Assembly (NCBI GenBank): GCA_002395905.1 | Contig: DGVK01000158.1 | Location: 1 to 21,666 of the forward strand | Length of the DNA: 21,666 bases | DNA from: Verrucomicrobia bacterium UBA4286 | Lineage (GTDB): Bacteria; Verrucomicrobiota; Kiritimatiellia; RFP12; UBA1067 | Direction: 5' to 3' | Shown here: positions 6,287-17,046 of the stretch, piece by piece | Layout: each line of letters starts with the position of its first letter | Position numbering within the stretch: the stretch's first letter is position 1 | Notes under the pieces: model-generated | Databases searched by the model: none | Seen by the model: only the letters and a program-made list of their open reading frames with translations | Told to the model about the DNA's origin: nothing | Position numbers and translations under genes: made by a program

Positions 6287-7084
6287 TCACACGTCCACAT
6301 CCAGAGAGTCCCAGTCCAGACGGCCCTCGAAAACCTTTTTGACAGGTCCGGTTAGGGTTATCCCCGAAAAAGTTTCGCCGTCGAACCTTCCGTCGACGAC
6401 AAGTTCGTATCCCTTCGACGTCTTCACGCGCACAGGGAACTCCAGCCCGTAATCCTTCACGCCTATCACGGCGCTCGCGACCGCGCCCGTCCCGCAGGCA
6501 CCGGTCTCCGCCTCGACACCACGCTCGTAGGTGCGCATGGCAACACAGTCGGGCTGGCGGTACACCACAAAATCCACATTCGTCCCGTTGGGGGCGAAGC
6601 GCGGACTGAGGCGGATTCTGCGCCCCTCCCCGTCGACGTCGGCCGCCGACAGATTCTCGACCGGCACGATGAAATGAGGGACGCCTGCAACTACGAAATC
6701 CTCCTCGAAATCCCTCGGAGCCGGCATCGCGATACGCACAAGGCGCTCGTCAAGTATCTCGGCCTCGACGTCGCCGGCGGCAGTCTCGAAACGCATGCTC
6801 GCGCCTTTCGCCGCGCCGATGGAGCGCGCAAACCACGCTACGCAACGCGCGCCGTTCCCGCAGAGGTCGGCCTCGGAACCGTCCGGATTGAAAAAGCGCA
6901 TTCTGAAATCGGCGCGGTCCGACGACTGCACGAGTATCACGCCCTCGCACCCGACGCCCACGCGGCGCGCCGCCATCGCGGCGACACGCATGTAGTCGTC
7001 GATCGGGAACGAGCCGTCGCGGTCGTCGACAAGTATGAAGTCGTTGCCGGCTCCATGCATTTTCACGAACGGAAGCGTCTTCAT
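6287..7084 (-). CDS. dapF: diaminopimelate epimerase
   Basis: The product is 265 residues. DapF interconverts LL- and meso-diaminopimelate, the last step before peptidoglycan cross-linker and lysine synthesis. Both active-site cysteines are present in their signatures: C75 in D-L-C-G-N-G-A-R-C and C197 in E-T-G-A-C-G-T-G-A. The N-terminal K-M-H-G-A-G-N-D-F (8-16), the V-P-H-F-I-V and the N-G-T-N-V-D-F-V segments are also family hallmarks. The ATG at 7082-7084 shares one base with the protease TGA (TGATG), with AAGGGTGG upstream. Three in-frame GTG codons directly before it could also initiate. The place after a periplasmic protease gene and before a phosphoesterase gene is not a usual lysine operon; no dapA, dapB or lysA is nearby. 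Confidence 0.95.
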   Translation of the reverse strand: MKTLPFVKMHGAGNDFILVDDRDGSFPIDDYMRVAAMAARRVGVGCEGVILVQSSDRADFRMRFFNPDGSEADLCGNGARCVAWFARSIGAAKGASMRFETAAGDVEAEILDERLVRIAMPAPRDFEEDFVVAGVPHFIVPVENLSAADVDGEGRRIRLSPRFAPNGTNVDFVVYRQPDCVAMRTYERGVEAETGACGTGAVASAVIGVKDYGLEFPVRVKTSKGYELVVDGRFDGETFSGITLTGPVKKVFEGRLDWDSLDVDV

Positions 7085-9399
7085 CACCACCACCCTTTCG
7101 GCTGGGGGACCTCCGCGCCGCCGGTGAGCCGGACCAGGTCGGACAGTATGCGGTATGCCTCGTCAAGAACCACGTCGTCCTTCTTGCGCTGGTTGCGGCG
7201 ACGGCGGGCGGATATACGCTCCTCGTCCTCTTCATCGTCCTCGTCATCAAGCTCCCTCAGCTCGCGGTCGGCCGCCATCATGGCCTTGCGCGCGGCGCGC
7301 TCCAGAGGGACCTCCTCGCGGTCGCTTATGGCGCGCATCCCGTCTACGTTGGCGATATGCTTTTTGTAGCGCTCGTCGTCTGCAAGCCGCGCCTCGGAGA
7401 GCTTCTTGAGTTCGGGGACATATGAGCCGAGATTCCAGCTCAGCTCGTAGTCGGCGGGAAGAATGCGGCTGAAAGGCAGCGCGTTCGGGAGCTTGTCCTC
7501 GCCGATGTCAAGCGAATCGAGGAGCGACGGCAGGCGTATGTCGGCCGCGACGCCCTCCACCTGGGTCGAGCGCCCGTTGATGCGGTAGAACCGCGCCGTC
7601 GTGATCTTCATCGAACCGTACTTCTCGGGTCCCATACCCATCACGGACTGGACTGTCCCCTTGCCGTGCGTTCTCCAGTCGCCGAGCACTATGGCGCGAC
7701 CGGTGTCCTGGAGGTGGCCCGCCACGATCTCCGAAGCGCTGGCGCTCGCGCGGTCGGTGAGCACCACGACCGGCTTGCGGAACGCGATCGGATTGCCGGG
7801 AGGAATCGGCAGGCAGCCGACGGTCCGCACCTCGCGTATCTGGACCACCGGACCGCTTGCGACAAAAAGAGCCGAAAGCATGACGGCTTCTCTTAGCGAG
7901 CCGCCGCCGTTGCCGCGCATGTCAAGCACGAGCCCCTCGGCGTCCACGGCGTTGAAGTCGGCAAGATACCGGCCGACGTCCATCGCGCAGCTGCGGAAGG
8001 CCGGGTCGCCGAAGCGCTTGTCCATCGTTCCGTAGAAACTGGGCAGGTAGACATACCCCAGTTTGCGTTCGACGCCGTCGAGCGTGACGCGCTCGACATG
8101 GCCGGTCGCGGCCTGGTCCTCCAGCTTTATCTCGTCGCGCACAAGCTCGATCATCTTGCGCGTCGCGCCTGTCGGGTCGCTGCGAGGAATGATCTCCAGC
8201 GTCACGCGTGTGCCTTTTGGCCCGCGTATCTTGCGGATGGTCTTCTTCATCGGCCGCCACATGATATCCTCCAGCTCGCCGTCGCCCTGCTTCACACCGA
8301 CGATCTTGTCGCCGCGCTTGATGCGCCCGTCGACATCTATCGGACCGCCCGGCATGACCTCCTCTATCTTGAGAGCGCCGTCGTCCAGGCCGAGAACCGC
8401 GCCCACGCCGCAGAGCGCAAGGTTCATCTCCATGTCAAAATCCTCCTTGGAGGCGGGGCTCATGTAGTCCGTATGCGGATCGTACGCGCGGCATACGCAG
8501 CCGAGATAGTGCTGCAGGACGGCCTCTTCGTCAGGCTCGGCCATGACGGTGACGTACTGGTGGTATTTCTTTATAAGATTCTCCTCCGGCGTCTCGGACT
8601 TCTTCGACGGCGGATCATCCTCGCCGCCTTCCCCGTCCTCCGCGTCGTCGGCTTCGCCGCTGTCATTTTCACCTGATTCCTTCGCGGCGGCTTTCTTCGC
8701 CGCCTTCGCGGCCTTCTCTTCGGCGTCAAGCTCCTTGCCGAGAATCTGCGCGAGCACCTCGTTCTTCAGACGCAGGCGCCACAGCTCCTCGGCCTCCTCG
8801 CGGGTAGTCGGCCAGGGGGCGTCCTTGCGCTTGATGCGGCAGGATTCATCGACGGAGAAATCCCATCCGCCGCGCGCCAGAAGGTTCGTCGCGAAGGACA
8901 CGCGCTCGTGCAGGCGACGGAGATAGAGGTTGTAGACGTCAAAGCCGAAACTCACGTCACCGGACTTCAGCTCGTCGTCAAGGGTCTTCTCGCGCACCGA
9001 GAGCGCGTCGAGGTCGCTCTTGAGGAACACCGAGTGGTCGTAGTCGTAAAATGTCACGAGGTTGGTCCACGCGCGCTGTGACATCATATCATCAAGGCGC
9101 TGCTGCAGCACGTGGGCTTTCGGCAGCGTGTTCACGAGCCGCATTGCGATCTTGCCGTAATACGGCTGCGGCTCGACCGCGGCGACAGGCGGCTCCGGCT
9201 CGGCCGGCGCAGCCGCCGCGGGCGCGGTTTCAACGGAAGGAGACTCCGCCGGCGCAACGTCCGCCGCTTCCGGACGGGCGGTTTCCTGCGGCGACGGCGC
9301 GCCGGCATCTGAAGCGCACTTGCAGCTGCTTATTGCGATTATGACTGTCGCCATAAGCAGCAGCGACATAAATGCACCGGTCTTTGTTCTCGTATTCAT
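7084..9399 (-). CDS. carboxy-terminal (tail-specific) processing protease, S41 family, predicted lipoprotein
   Basis: The product is 771 residues. The N-terminus is a lipoprotein signal: basic residues, a hydrophobic stretch 10-22 and lipobox I-S-S-C with Cys26. A Pro/Ala/Glu-rich tether runs to about residue 78. Residues 80-225 resemble the Prc N-terminal domain (T-F-Y-D-Y-D-H-S-V-F-L-K-S-D-L). An acidic/basic low-complexity insert (about 225-270) precedes Y-D-P-H-T-D-Y-M-S-P. A PDZ domain follows (about 328-405). The S41 core has M-R-G-N-G-G-G-S-L (494-502), S554 in S-A-S-A-S-E-I, D565 and K580 in H-G-K-G-T-V-Q; the Ser and Lys form the family's catalytic dyad. Known role: trimming C-termini or degrading periplasmic proteins, often peptidoglycan hydrolases. 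The C-terminus has another Asp/Glu- then Arg/Lys-rich tract. Its ATG overlaps the NERD gene stop as ATGA, with GGAGAG upstream. Confidence 0.92.
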   Translation of the reverse strand: MNTRTKTGAFMSLLLMATVIIAISSCKCASDAGAPSPQETARPEAADVAPAESPSVETAPAAAAPAEPEPPVAAVEPQPYYGKIAMRLVNTLPKAHVLQQRLDDMMSQRAWTNLVTFYDYDHSVFLKSDLDALSVREKTLDDELKSGDVSFGFDVYNLYLRRLHERVSFATNLLARGGWDFSVDESCRIKRKDAPWPTTREEAEELWRLRLKNEVLAQILGKELDAEEKAAKAAKKAAAKESGENDSGEADDAEDGEGGEDDPPSKKSETPEENLIKKYHQYVTVMAEPDEEAVLQHYLGCVCRAYDPHTDYMSPASKEDFDMEMNLALCGVGAVLGLDDGALKIEEVMPGGPIDVDGRIKRGDKIVGVKQGDGELEDIMWRPMKKTIRKIRGPKGTRVTLEIIPRSDPTGATRKMIELVRDEIKLEDQAATGHVERVTLDGVERKLGYVYLPSFYGTMDKRFGDPAFRSCAMDVGRYLADFNAVDAEGLVLDMRGNGGGSLREAVMLSALFVASGPVVQIREVRTVGCLPIPPGNPIAFRKPVVVLTDRASASASEIVAGHLQDTGRAIVLGDWRTHGKGTVQSVMGMGPEKYGSMKITTARFYRINGRSTQVEGVAADIRLPSLLDSLDIGEDKLPNALPFSRILPADYELSWNLGSYVPELKKLSEARLADDERYKKHIANVDGMRAISDREEVPLERAARKAMMAADRELRELDDEDDEEDEERISARRRRNQRKKDDVVLDEAYRILSDLVRLTGGAEVPQPKGWW

Positions 9400-10073
9400 G
9401 AATTGCTCTCCATTAGTCGCACCAGCCTGTCAAGCTCTGGTTGAGCTATCACAACGCGGTCGGTTTCGAAACTGTTTCTCAAATCGCACGAATTTATCAC
9501 GACCGCCCCCTGCACCTCGGCGACATGCGCCGAGAACGTGTCGCTTGCGAAAGCCAGCACCGGCGTGACATCCCCCTTCCAGCCGGCTTTTTCAAGCGCG
9601 GACTTTACGAGCGCGGCCTCCTTGCGAACCTGCGCGAGCGGCGAGCGCGACGGGAGCTGTCCGTCAAGAAGGATGTGGCCGTCTTCGATCGTGACGACGC
9701 CGCGCCAGTATTTCGTCTCTACTGCGTAGACGCCGGCAGGACCGGCGACGACATGATCCACATGCACGCCGCACGCGACGAAGTCGTTAAATACGTGATA
9801 CTGGGCGGGCAGGCTCTTCAAAATGCCCGCGACGCGCTCCTCTCCCCGGGCGCCCTTGAAATAGCGTTCGACGTGGCGGGCCCCCTTGTATACGCTGGAG
9901 CCTATCCATGCGAGAGACGCCGCGACGGCGACGGCGCCCGCCTCAAGGTTCACGAACGCCGCGACTGCGGATGAAAAGCCGAGCGCGAAAACACCGGCGA
10001 ACAGGGGCCAGAGCCCTGCGACAGTTCCCTTCACGCGGGCCCATTCGCCCGCCACTCCGTGGACTTCAGCCAT
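9396..10073 (-). CDS. NERD-domain (nuclease-related) membrane protein
   Basis: The product is 225 residues. Two hydrophobic segments (about 18-40 and 46-62) anchor the N-terminus. The NERD domain follows from about 74 to 190: K-G-A-R-G-E-E-R-V-A (73-82), H-V-F-N-D (93-97), then D106...E119-x-K121 in D-H-V-V-A-G-P-A-G-V-Y-A-V-E-T-K, the D-x(n)-E-x-K arrangement of the PD-(D/E)XK nuclease fold, and S-P-L-A-Q-V-R-K-E-A (144-153), which matches the family's n-P-x-x-Q region. NERD proteins are predicted nucleases of mostly unknown biology. All expected active-site residues are present, so it may be active. ATG at 10071-10073 has a strong GAGGAGGG three bases upstream and overlaps the dxs stop by 8 bp. 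No partner helicase or other defence gene is next to it. Confidence 0.82.
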   Translation of the reverse strand: MAEVHGVAGEWARVKGTVAGLWPLFAGVFALGFSSAVAAFVNLEAGAVAVAASLAWIGSSVYKGARHVERYFKGARGEERVAGILKSLPAQYHVFNDFVACGVHVDHVVAGPAGVYAVETKYWRGVVTIEDGHILLDGQLPSRSPLAQVRKEAALVKSALEKAGWKGDVTPVLAFASDTFSAHVAEVQGAVVINSCDLRNSFETDRVVIAQPELDRLVRLMESNS

Positions 10074-11637
10074 AAACCCTCCTCAGTGTATTTGCAATGT
10101 CCGCCGCGCCAAGACCGAACTCTGCCTCAAGCTCGGCCTGCGAACCGTGCGGAATGAAAACATCCGGCCAGCCGAAACGCATATCTGCGCCGACAGCCTC
10201 GCCGAAGCCGCCTGCGACGCACCCGTTCTCGATGGAGACGATCTTCATGCCCCGCGACCGCTGGGCGGCGAGCCTTTCCGCATCGAACGGTTTGAGATAG
10301 CGGGCGTGGACGACCTCGCAGCCGCCCAGCATATGCGCGACCTCGTTCGCCTTGGACATCCAGTCGCCGGTGACCCACAGCGCGATCTTCGCATCCTCCG
10401 CAGATGCAGGCTCGGCGCACGCGGCGACGGCGCCCTTCGGATATCTTATAACGGTCGGCCCGCGCCTTTCCAACGCCTCGTCGAGCAGCCGCCGCATATC
10501 GTCCTCGTCCCTGGGCTGGCATATCGTAAGATTCGGCAGGCACCGCAGCATCGCCACATCGAACACTCCCTGGTGGGTCGCGCCGTCCGCGCCGACGACG
10601 CCGGCACGGTCGACGCAGAACACGACGGGCAGATTCGGCAGGCATACATCATGCATGACCTGGTCCACCGCCCTCTGGAGAAATGTAGAGTATACCGCGA
10701 CCACCGGGCGCATGCCGCCTGCGGCAAGACCGGCCGCGAAGGCGACCATATGCTCCTCGGCTATGCCCACGTCGAAAAACCTGTCCGGAAACTCTTCAGC
10801 AAAGCCGCCGAGACCTGTCCCGTCGCACATCGCCGCCGTCAGCGCGGCCACGCGCCCGTCACGGCGGGCGACGGCGCGAACGGCGTCGCCGAACGCGTCG
10901 GACCACGTCCGCACGGCAGGCGTCGGCTTTTCCCCCGAGCGCAGATCGAACGGCCCGACGGCATGCCATCCGGCAGGGTCTGCCTCGGCGGGCCCGAAGC
11001 CGCGGCCCTTCCTTGTCAACGCATGAACGACTACAGGAAGTTTCTCGCCTTTCGCCTCCACGAACGCCGCGCGAAGCGCCGCAAGGTCGTGTCCGTCGAC
11101 AGGCCCGATCCGTCTGAAGCCGGCCCTCTCGAACAATCCAGCGACAGAACACATCCCGACGCCGTTGTCGTTCAAAACGACGATCACCTTCTCGCGCGAG
11201 GACGCTTGACACGACAGCGCCTCAAGGCTGACACCGTTGCACATCGCGGCATCGCCGACGACCGCTACTACATGTTCATCCGTCCCCCTGCGGTCGCGGG
11301 CGGCCGCGAACCCCGTCGCGACGGAAAGCGCGACTCCCGCATGGCCCGCCACAGCCGCGTCGCACGGCGACTCCGACGGCAGAGGGAAGCCGGATATGCC
11401 GCCCAGCTTTCGCAAAGTGTCAAAACTTCCGTCGCGCCCTGTAAGCAGTTTCCACGCATACGCCTGGTGGCCCACATCCCAGACGACGCGGTCCTTCTGC
11501 GGCTCGAACACATCGGCGAGGGCCATCGCTATCTCTACAGCGCCGAGCGACGAAGCGAGGTGGCCGCCGTTTCTGGAAACCACCTCAAGCAGTCTTGCGC
11601 GAAGCTGCGCCGGGCTATCGAACACCCTCTGCGCCAT
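10066..11637 (-). CDS. dxs: 1-deoxy-D-xylulose-5-phosphate synthase, compact form
   Basis: The product is 523 residues versus about 620 usual. DXS joins pyruvate and glyceraldehyde-3-phosphate with thiamine diphosphate in the first MEP-pathway step. Family landmarks: G-G-H-L-A-S-S-L-G (24-32), W-D-V-G-H-Q-A-Y (53-60), ThDP-binding G-D-A...N-D-N (128-158), I-G-P-V-D-G-H-D (177-184), W-H-A-V (224-227), I-A-E-E-H with catalytic Glu294, Y-S-T-F-L-Q-R-A-x-D-Q-V (316-327) and the D-R-A-G-x-x-G-A-D-G-x-T-H-Q-G block (343-357). Compared from memory with the E. coli enzyme, roughly 50 residues between N-D-N and I-G-P-V-D-G-H-D are gone, some 25 N-terminal residues are missing, and the usual G-H-S-S-T-S is G-H-A-G-V-A-L. 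The gene is intact with no frameshift. Its ATG lies 23 bp inside the end of the GT-C gene with GGAGAAAGG upstream. A DXS-derived paralogue with another reaction cannot be excluded. Confidence 0.87.
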   Translation of the reverse strand: MAQRVFDSPAQLRARLLEVVSRNGGHLASSLGAVEIAMALADVFEPQKDRVVWDVGHQAYAWKLLTGRDGSFDTLRKLGGISGFPLPSESPCDAAVAGHAGVALSVATGFAAARDRRGTDEHVVAVVGDAAMCNGVSLEALSCQASSREKVIVVLNDNGVGMCSVAGLFERAGFRRIGPVDGHDLAALRAAFVEAKGEKLPVVVHALTRKGRGFGPAEADPAGWHAVGPFDLRSGEKPTPAVRTWSDAFGDAVRAVARRDGRVAALTAAMCDGTGLGGFAEEFPDRFFDVGIAEEHMVAFAAGLAAGGMRPVVAVYSTFLQRAVDQVMHDVCLPNLPVVFCVDRAGVVGADGATHQGVFDVAMLRCLPNLTICQPRDEDDMRRLLDEALERRGPTVIRYPKGAVAACAEPASAEDAKIALWVTGDWMSKANEVAHMLGGCEVVHARYLKPFDAERLAAQRSRGMKIVSIENGCVAGGFGEAVGADMRFGWPDVFIPHGSQAELEAEFGLGAADIANTLRRVYG

Positions 11638-13171
11638 CGCCTTTCTCCATGTTCTTGCGCTTCAAAAGCAGCAGGGGCGTCGAACCCTGTCCGAAATTCT
11701 CCTCGGTGACGACAAGGTCGTAGCGGCGCTTCAACAAGCCCCACAGCTCCATCTGTCGATCCATCGGCGTCTCCGAGCAGCGGGGAGCGGTTATGGCGAA
11801 GGCGTAGCCGCTCATCGCCGCTATTCCGCACGGAGCGGAATCGAGAAGCCTCTTCATTCCGTCCACATCAAGAAGAACCTTCTCGGCGCCTCTGTACGGA
11901 AGTCTTTCCCAAAGGCTGAAAGGTCCCATGGCCAGCTGGCGCGGAACATCGCGGCCGGTCTCGATCGCAAGATAGAGGTCTTGCGTGAGAATGTCCTTCC
12001 CGTCAGGATCGAGAGCCTTGATCTCCCGCGCGACCTCCCTGAGCTGCGCAAGCTCGCTCTTCTCCCTTACGACAGGCCACAGGCGGTCCTGTCCGCCGGT
12101 CGACCACTGCTGCAGAAGCGGGCTCCCGAAAGAACCGGCCCATGTCATGCCGAGCACTGCGAGCGCGACGGCGGCGGGGCGCGCATCAAGCCTTTCGGCG
12201 CATACGGCCGCCGCAACAGCCGCAAGAAGCCCCATCACAGGAACCTGATAGTCTTCGTAAGGCACGGGGGCGAGCATATGCACAGCGAAAACCGCCGCGA
12301 AACAGACGATCGCCAGGCGCAGAACCGTCCTGCCGCGGCCGGAGGCGCCGGACGCGCAGTCGCGCTTCCCCGAGACGCATGCATATACGCCGAGACCGGA
12401 GAGAACAACGACAGGCAGATACCATCGGACAAGGCGGCTTATTGAGCCTACGGCAAACACCATGTTGAATCCCGCGCGCCCGGCGTGATAAAACTGCGAC
12501 GCCAGAAAACCGGGAAGGCACTGCGCCGTAAGGAACGGGCCGAACGAGACGGCCAGCCCCAGCGCGCCGCCAAGCCCGAAGAACAGCCAGTCGAGCCTGC
12601 CGCGCCCTTCACGCGCGCGCGGCATGAGAAGACCGAGCCCGACGACAGGCAGCATCACACCGAGGCTCATGCGCGTCGCGGCGGAGAAAGCGAGGCTAAG
12701 CCCAGCCGCGAACGCGAACGCCGCGCCTTCGAACGACAGCAGATAAAACCCCGTCGCAACGAACAGGCTCGCCAGCGCGTATGTCTTGGGAATTGCAAGA
12801 TAGTAAAGGTGGTAGAGATTGCCGCAAAGCATCATCGCCGCGAGAAGCGCGGCGAGACCGCGCTTCTCCGGCCCGGCGAGCCGCCGCGCGAAAGCGGTGA
12901 AAAGCACTATCCCGGCGAGGCCGAAGGCAAGCGTAACGACACGACCGCCGAGAATCCCCCACTCCATCCAGAAGCCTCGCAGCGCCGAATACACAAGAGG
13001 CATGAGCGGCGCCTGGGTGAAGAAGAAGTCGCGATAGGGCATGTTCCCCTGCGCAACGAGATTCGCGGCGTAGAGATACCATCCTTCGTCCTGGTTGAGA
13101 CCGCCGAGCCACACCGCCGCAGGGGCGAGCACGGCCAGAGCGAACGCAACTAGATGCCAGAACGGCTTCAT
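11615..13171 (-). CDS. GT-C type integral membrane glycosyltransferase (PMT/ArnT-like)
   Basis: The product is 518 residues with roughly 10-12 hydrophobic helices. The first periplasmic loop has N-Q-D-E-G-W-Y-L-Y-A-A-N-L-V (26-39) followed by G-N-M-P-Y-R-D-F-F-F-T-Q-A-P (42-55). This D-E-x-x-Y...P-Y-x-D...P pattern is the hallmark of GT-C enzymes that use a lipid-phosphate-linked sugar donor, with Asp28/Glu29 as the likely catalytic or metal residues. After about residue 370 the protein is soluble, a probable periplasmic domain. Known for the family: transfer of sugars to lipid A, proteins or cell-wall polymers outside the inner membrane. Acceptor unknown. The ATG at 13169-13171 overlaps the prfB stop as ATGA; an in-frame start 13 codons earlier lies inside prfB and is less likely. 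It overlaps dxs by 23 bp at its 3' end. Confidence 0.8.
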   Translation of the reverse strand: MKPFWHLVAFALAVLAPAAVWLGGLNQDEGWYLYAANLVAQGNMPYRDFFFTQAPLMPLVYSALRGFWMEWGILGGRVVTLAFGLAGIVLFTAFARRLAGPEKRGLAALLAAMMLCGNLYHLYYLAIPKTYALASLFVATGFYLLSFEGAAFAFAAGLSLAFSAATRMSLGVMLPVVGLGLLMPRAREGRGRLDWLFFGLGGALGLAVSFGPFLTAQCLPGFLASQFYHAGRAGFNMVFAVGSISRLVRWYLPVVVLSGLGVYACVSGKRDCASGASGRGRTVLRLAIVCFAAVFAVHMLAPVPYEDYQVPVMGLLAAVAAAVCAERLDARPAAVALAVLGMTWAGSFGSPLLQQWSTGGQDRLWPVVREKSELAQLREVAREIKALDPDGKDILTQDLYLAIETGRDVPRQLAMGPFSLWERLPYRGAEKVLLDVDGMKRLLDSAPCGIAAMSGYAFAITAPRCSETPMDRQMELWGLLKRRYDLVVTEENFGQGSTPLLLLKRKNMEKGDGAEGVR

Positions 13172-14322
13172 CGTGCGCTTTTCTCTCCGGAGGCCTGCTG
13201 CTGGAGCCACGCCTCTATGAACGGCTGGATGTGACCGTCCATGACGCCGTTCACATCGCTCGTCTCATACTCCGTGCGCAGATCCTTGACCATCGTATAC
13301 GGGCAGAACACGTAGGACCTTATCTGCGAACCCCATCCGTTCTCGGACTTCGCACCGTAAAAGCGGTCCATCTCGGCCTTCTTCTGGTCCTCGTAGTATT
13401 CGTAGAGCTGGGCACGCAGCATGTTCATCGCCTTTTCCTTGTTCATGTGCTGCGAACGCTCCTTCTGGCAGGCGACGACTATTCCCGTCGGCAGATGCGT
13501 AAGGCGCACGGCCGAGTCGGTCTTGTTAACATGCTGGCCGCCTGCACCTCCCGAACGGTATGTGTCGATCCTCAAGTCTTCATCCTTGATCTCCACGTCG
13601 ATATCATCATTTATCTCGGCGACGGTCTCCATCGAGGCGAAGCTCGTCTGGCGGCGCTTGTTGGAATCGAACGGCGAGATGCGCACCAGGCGGTGGATTC
13701 CGCGCTCGGCCTTGAGCATGCCGAAAGCATAAGGCCCCTCTACCCGGAAGTACACATCCTTGAGCCCTGCCTCTTCACCCGGCTGCTGGTCGTACTCCTC
13801 GACCTTCCAGCCCTGGCTTTCGGCGTAGCGTATGTACATGCGGTAGAGCATCTGCACCCAGTCGCAAGCCTCCGTGCCGCCCTGCCCCGCGTGAAGCTTC
13901 ACGAACACGTTGCAGGCGTCGAACTTGCCGCCGAGGAGCGACTGCATTCTTAGCTTGGAGAAGAAGTCATCGGCCTTGGCACACTCCGCAAGCGTGTCTT
14001 TGAGCGCGGCCTGCTGAGCGGCCCCGTCCTCCATCTCGGCGAGTTCGAGCATGACGCCCGCGTCTTCGACGGACTTCAAAAGGGAATCGTAGGGAACAAC
14101 ATATGCACGCTCTGCGTTGGTCGCGGCGATGACGTCGCGGGCCTTCGTCTGGTTGTTCCAGAAATCGGCTCCCGCCTGCAGAGCCTCGAGTTCCGCCAGG
14201 CGTCCGCGCCTCTCGTCTATCTTGATGTAGTCGGCCATCTCGCCGACCCTGCGCTTGAGATCGTCGATACGCTGGCGCACCTCCTCCGTCTCCAGAAGCT
14301 TCTCCTTCGCCTCTTCAGCCAT
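13168..14322 (-). CDS. prfB: peptide chain release factor 2
   Basis: The product is 384 residues. RF2 recognises UGA and UAA stop codons and triggers peptide release. The class II signature is clear: codon-recognition S-P-F at 216-218 (RF1 would have P-x-T) within H-R-L-V-R-I-S-P-F-D-S, and the catalytic G-G-Q at 261-263 in R-S-G-G-A-G-G-Q-H-V-N-K. The N-terminal coiled-coil region and the D-F-W-N-N segment (53-57) are normal. The CTTTGA programmed frameshift of many prfB genes is absent; the corresponding region (around residues 25-37) reads through in one frame. ATG at 14320-14322 has AAAGGAG nine bases upstream. It is the first gene of the seven-gene minus-strand operon, downstream of the secDF terminator; a promoter for it is not obvious, so some readthrough from secDF may feed it. 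Confidence 0.95.
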   Translation of the reverse strand: MAEEAKEKLLETEEVRQRIDDLKRRVGEMADYIKIDERRGRLAELEALQAGADFWNNQTKARDVIAATNAERAYVVPYDSLLKSVEDAGVMLELAEMEDGAAQQAALKDTLAECAKADDFFSKLRMQSLLGGKFDACNVFVKLHAGQGGTEACDWVQMLYRMYIRYAESQGWKVEEYDQQPGEEAGLKDVYFRVEGPYAFGMLKAERGIHRLVRISPFDSNKRRQTSFASMETVAEINDDIDVEIKDEDLRIDTYRSGGAGGQHVNKTDSAVRLTHLPTGIVVACQKERSQHMNKEKAMNMLRAQLYEYYEDQKKAEMDRFYGAKSENGWGSQIRSYVFCPYTMVKDLRTEYETSDVNGVMDGHIQPFIEAWLQQQASGEKSAR

Positions 14323-14352
14323 ACTGTCTAGCTCCTTTCAAACATCTCCGGC

Positions 14353-14392
14353 AAAAAAGAGAATCGTCCCCTTCGGAGACGATTCCCTTTTT
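14353..14392 (-). terminator. hairpin terminator after secDF (T-runs on both strands)
   Basis: GAATCGTC (14361-14368) pairs with GACGATTC (14378-14385) around a 9-base loop. Six A at 14353-14358 give a U-run on the minus-strand transcript, and five T at 14388-14392 would do the same on the plus strand. It lies between the secDF stop and the prfB start, so it should reduce readthrough between the two. Confidence 0.75.
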
Positions 14393-14406
14393 GCACAACC
14401 GGCTGT

Positions 14407-16962
<2,556 letters not shown>

Positions 16963-16996
16963 GTTTCTACCCTCTTTTGGGAAATTTTGAATGCGT

Positions 16997-17025
16997 ATTT
17001 TATCAAAAACCGCAGCGGAAGTCTA
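16997..17025 (-). promoter_or_regulatory. sigma-70-like promoter of secDF
   Basis: On the minus strand TAGACT (17020-17025, 4 of 6) is followed after 17 bp by TAAAAT (16997-17002, 5 of 6). Transcription would begin near 16990, giving a leader of about 28 nt. It lies in the 84-bp gap between comF and secDF. Confidence 0.5.
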
Positions 17026-17046
17026 GTGTCCCGCGCAGCACGGCGG

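Noticed and set aside
9886..11709. Long plus-strand open frame (607 codons) opposite dxs.
   Set aside because: Antisense shadow of the well-supported dxs; no SD or domain pattern.
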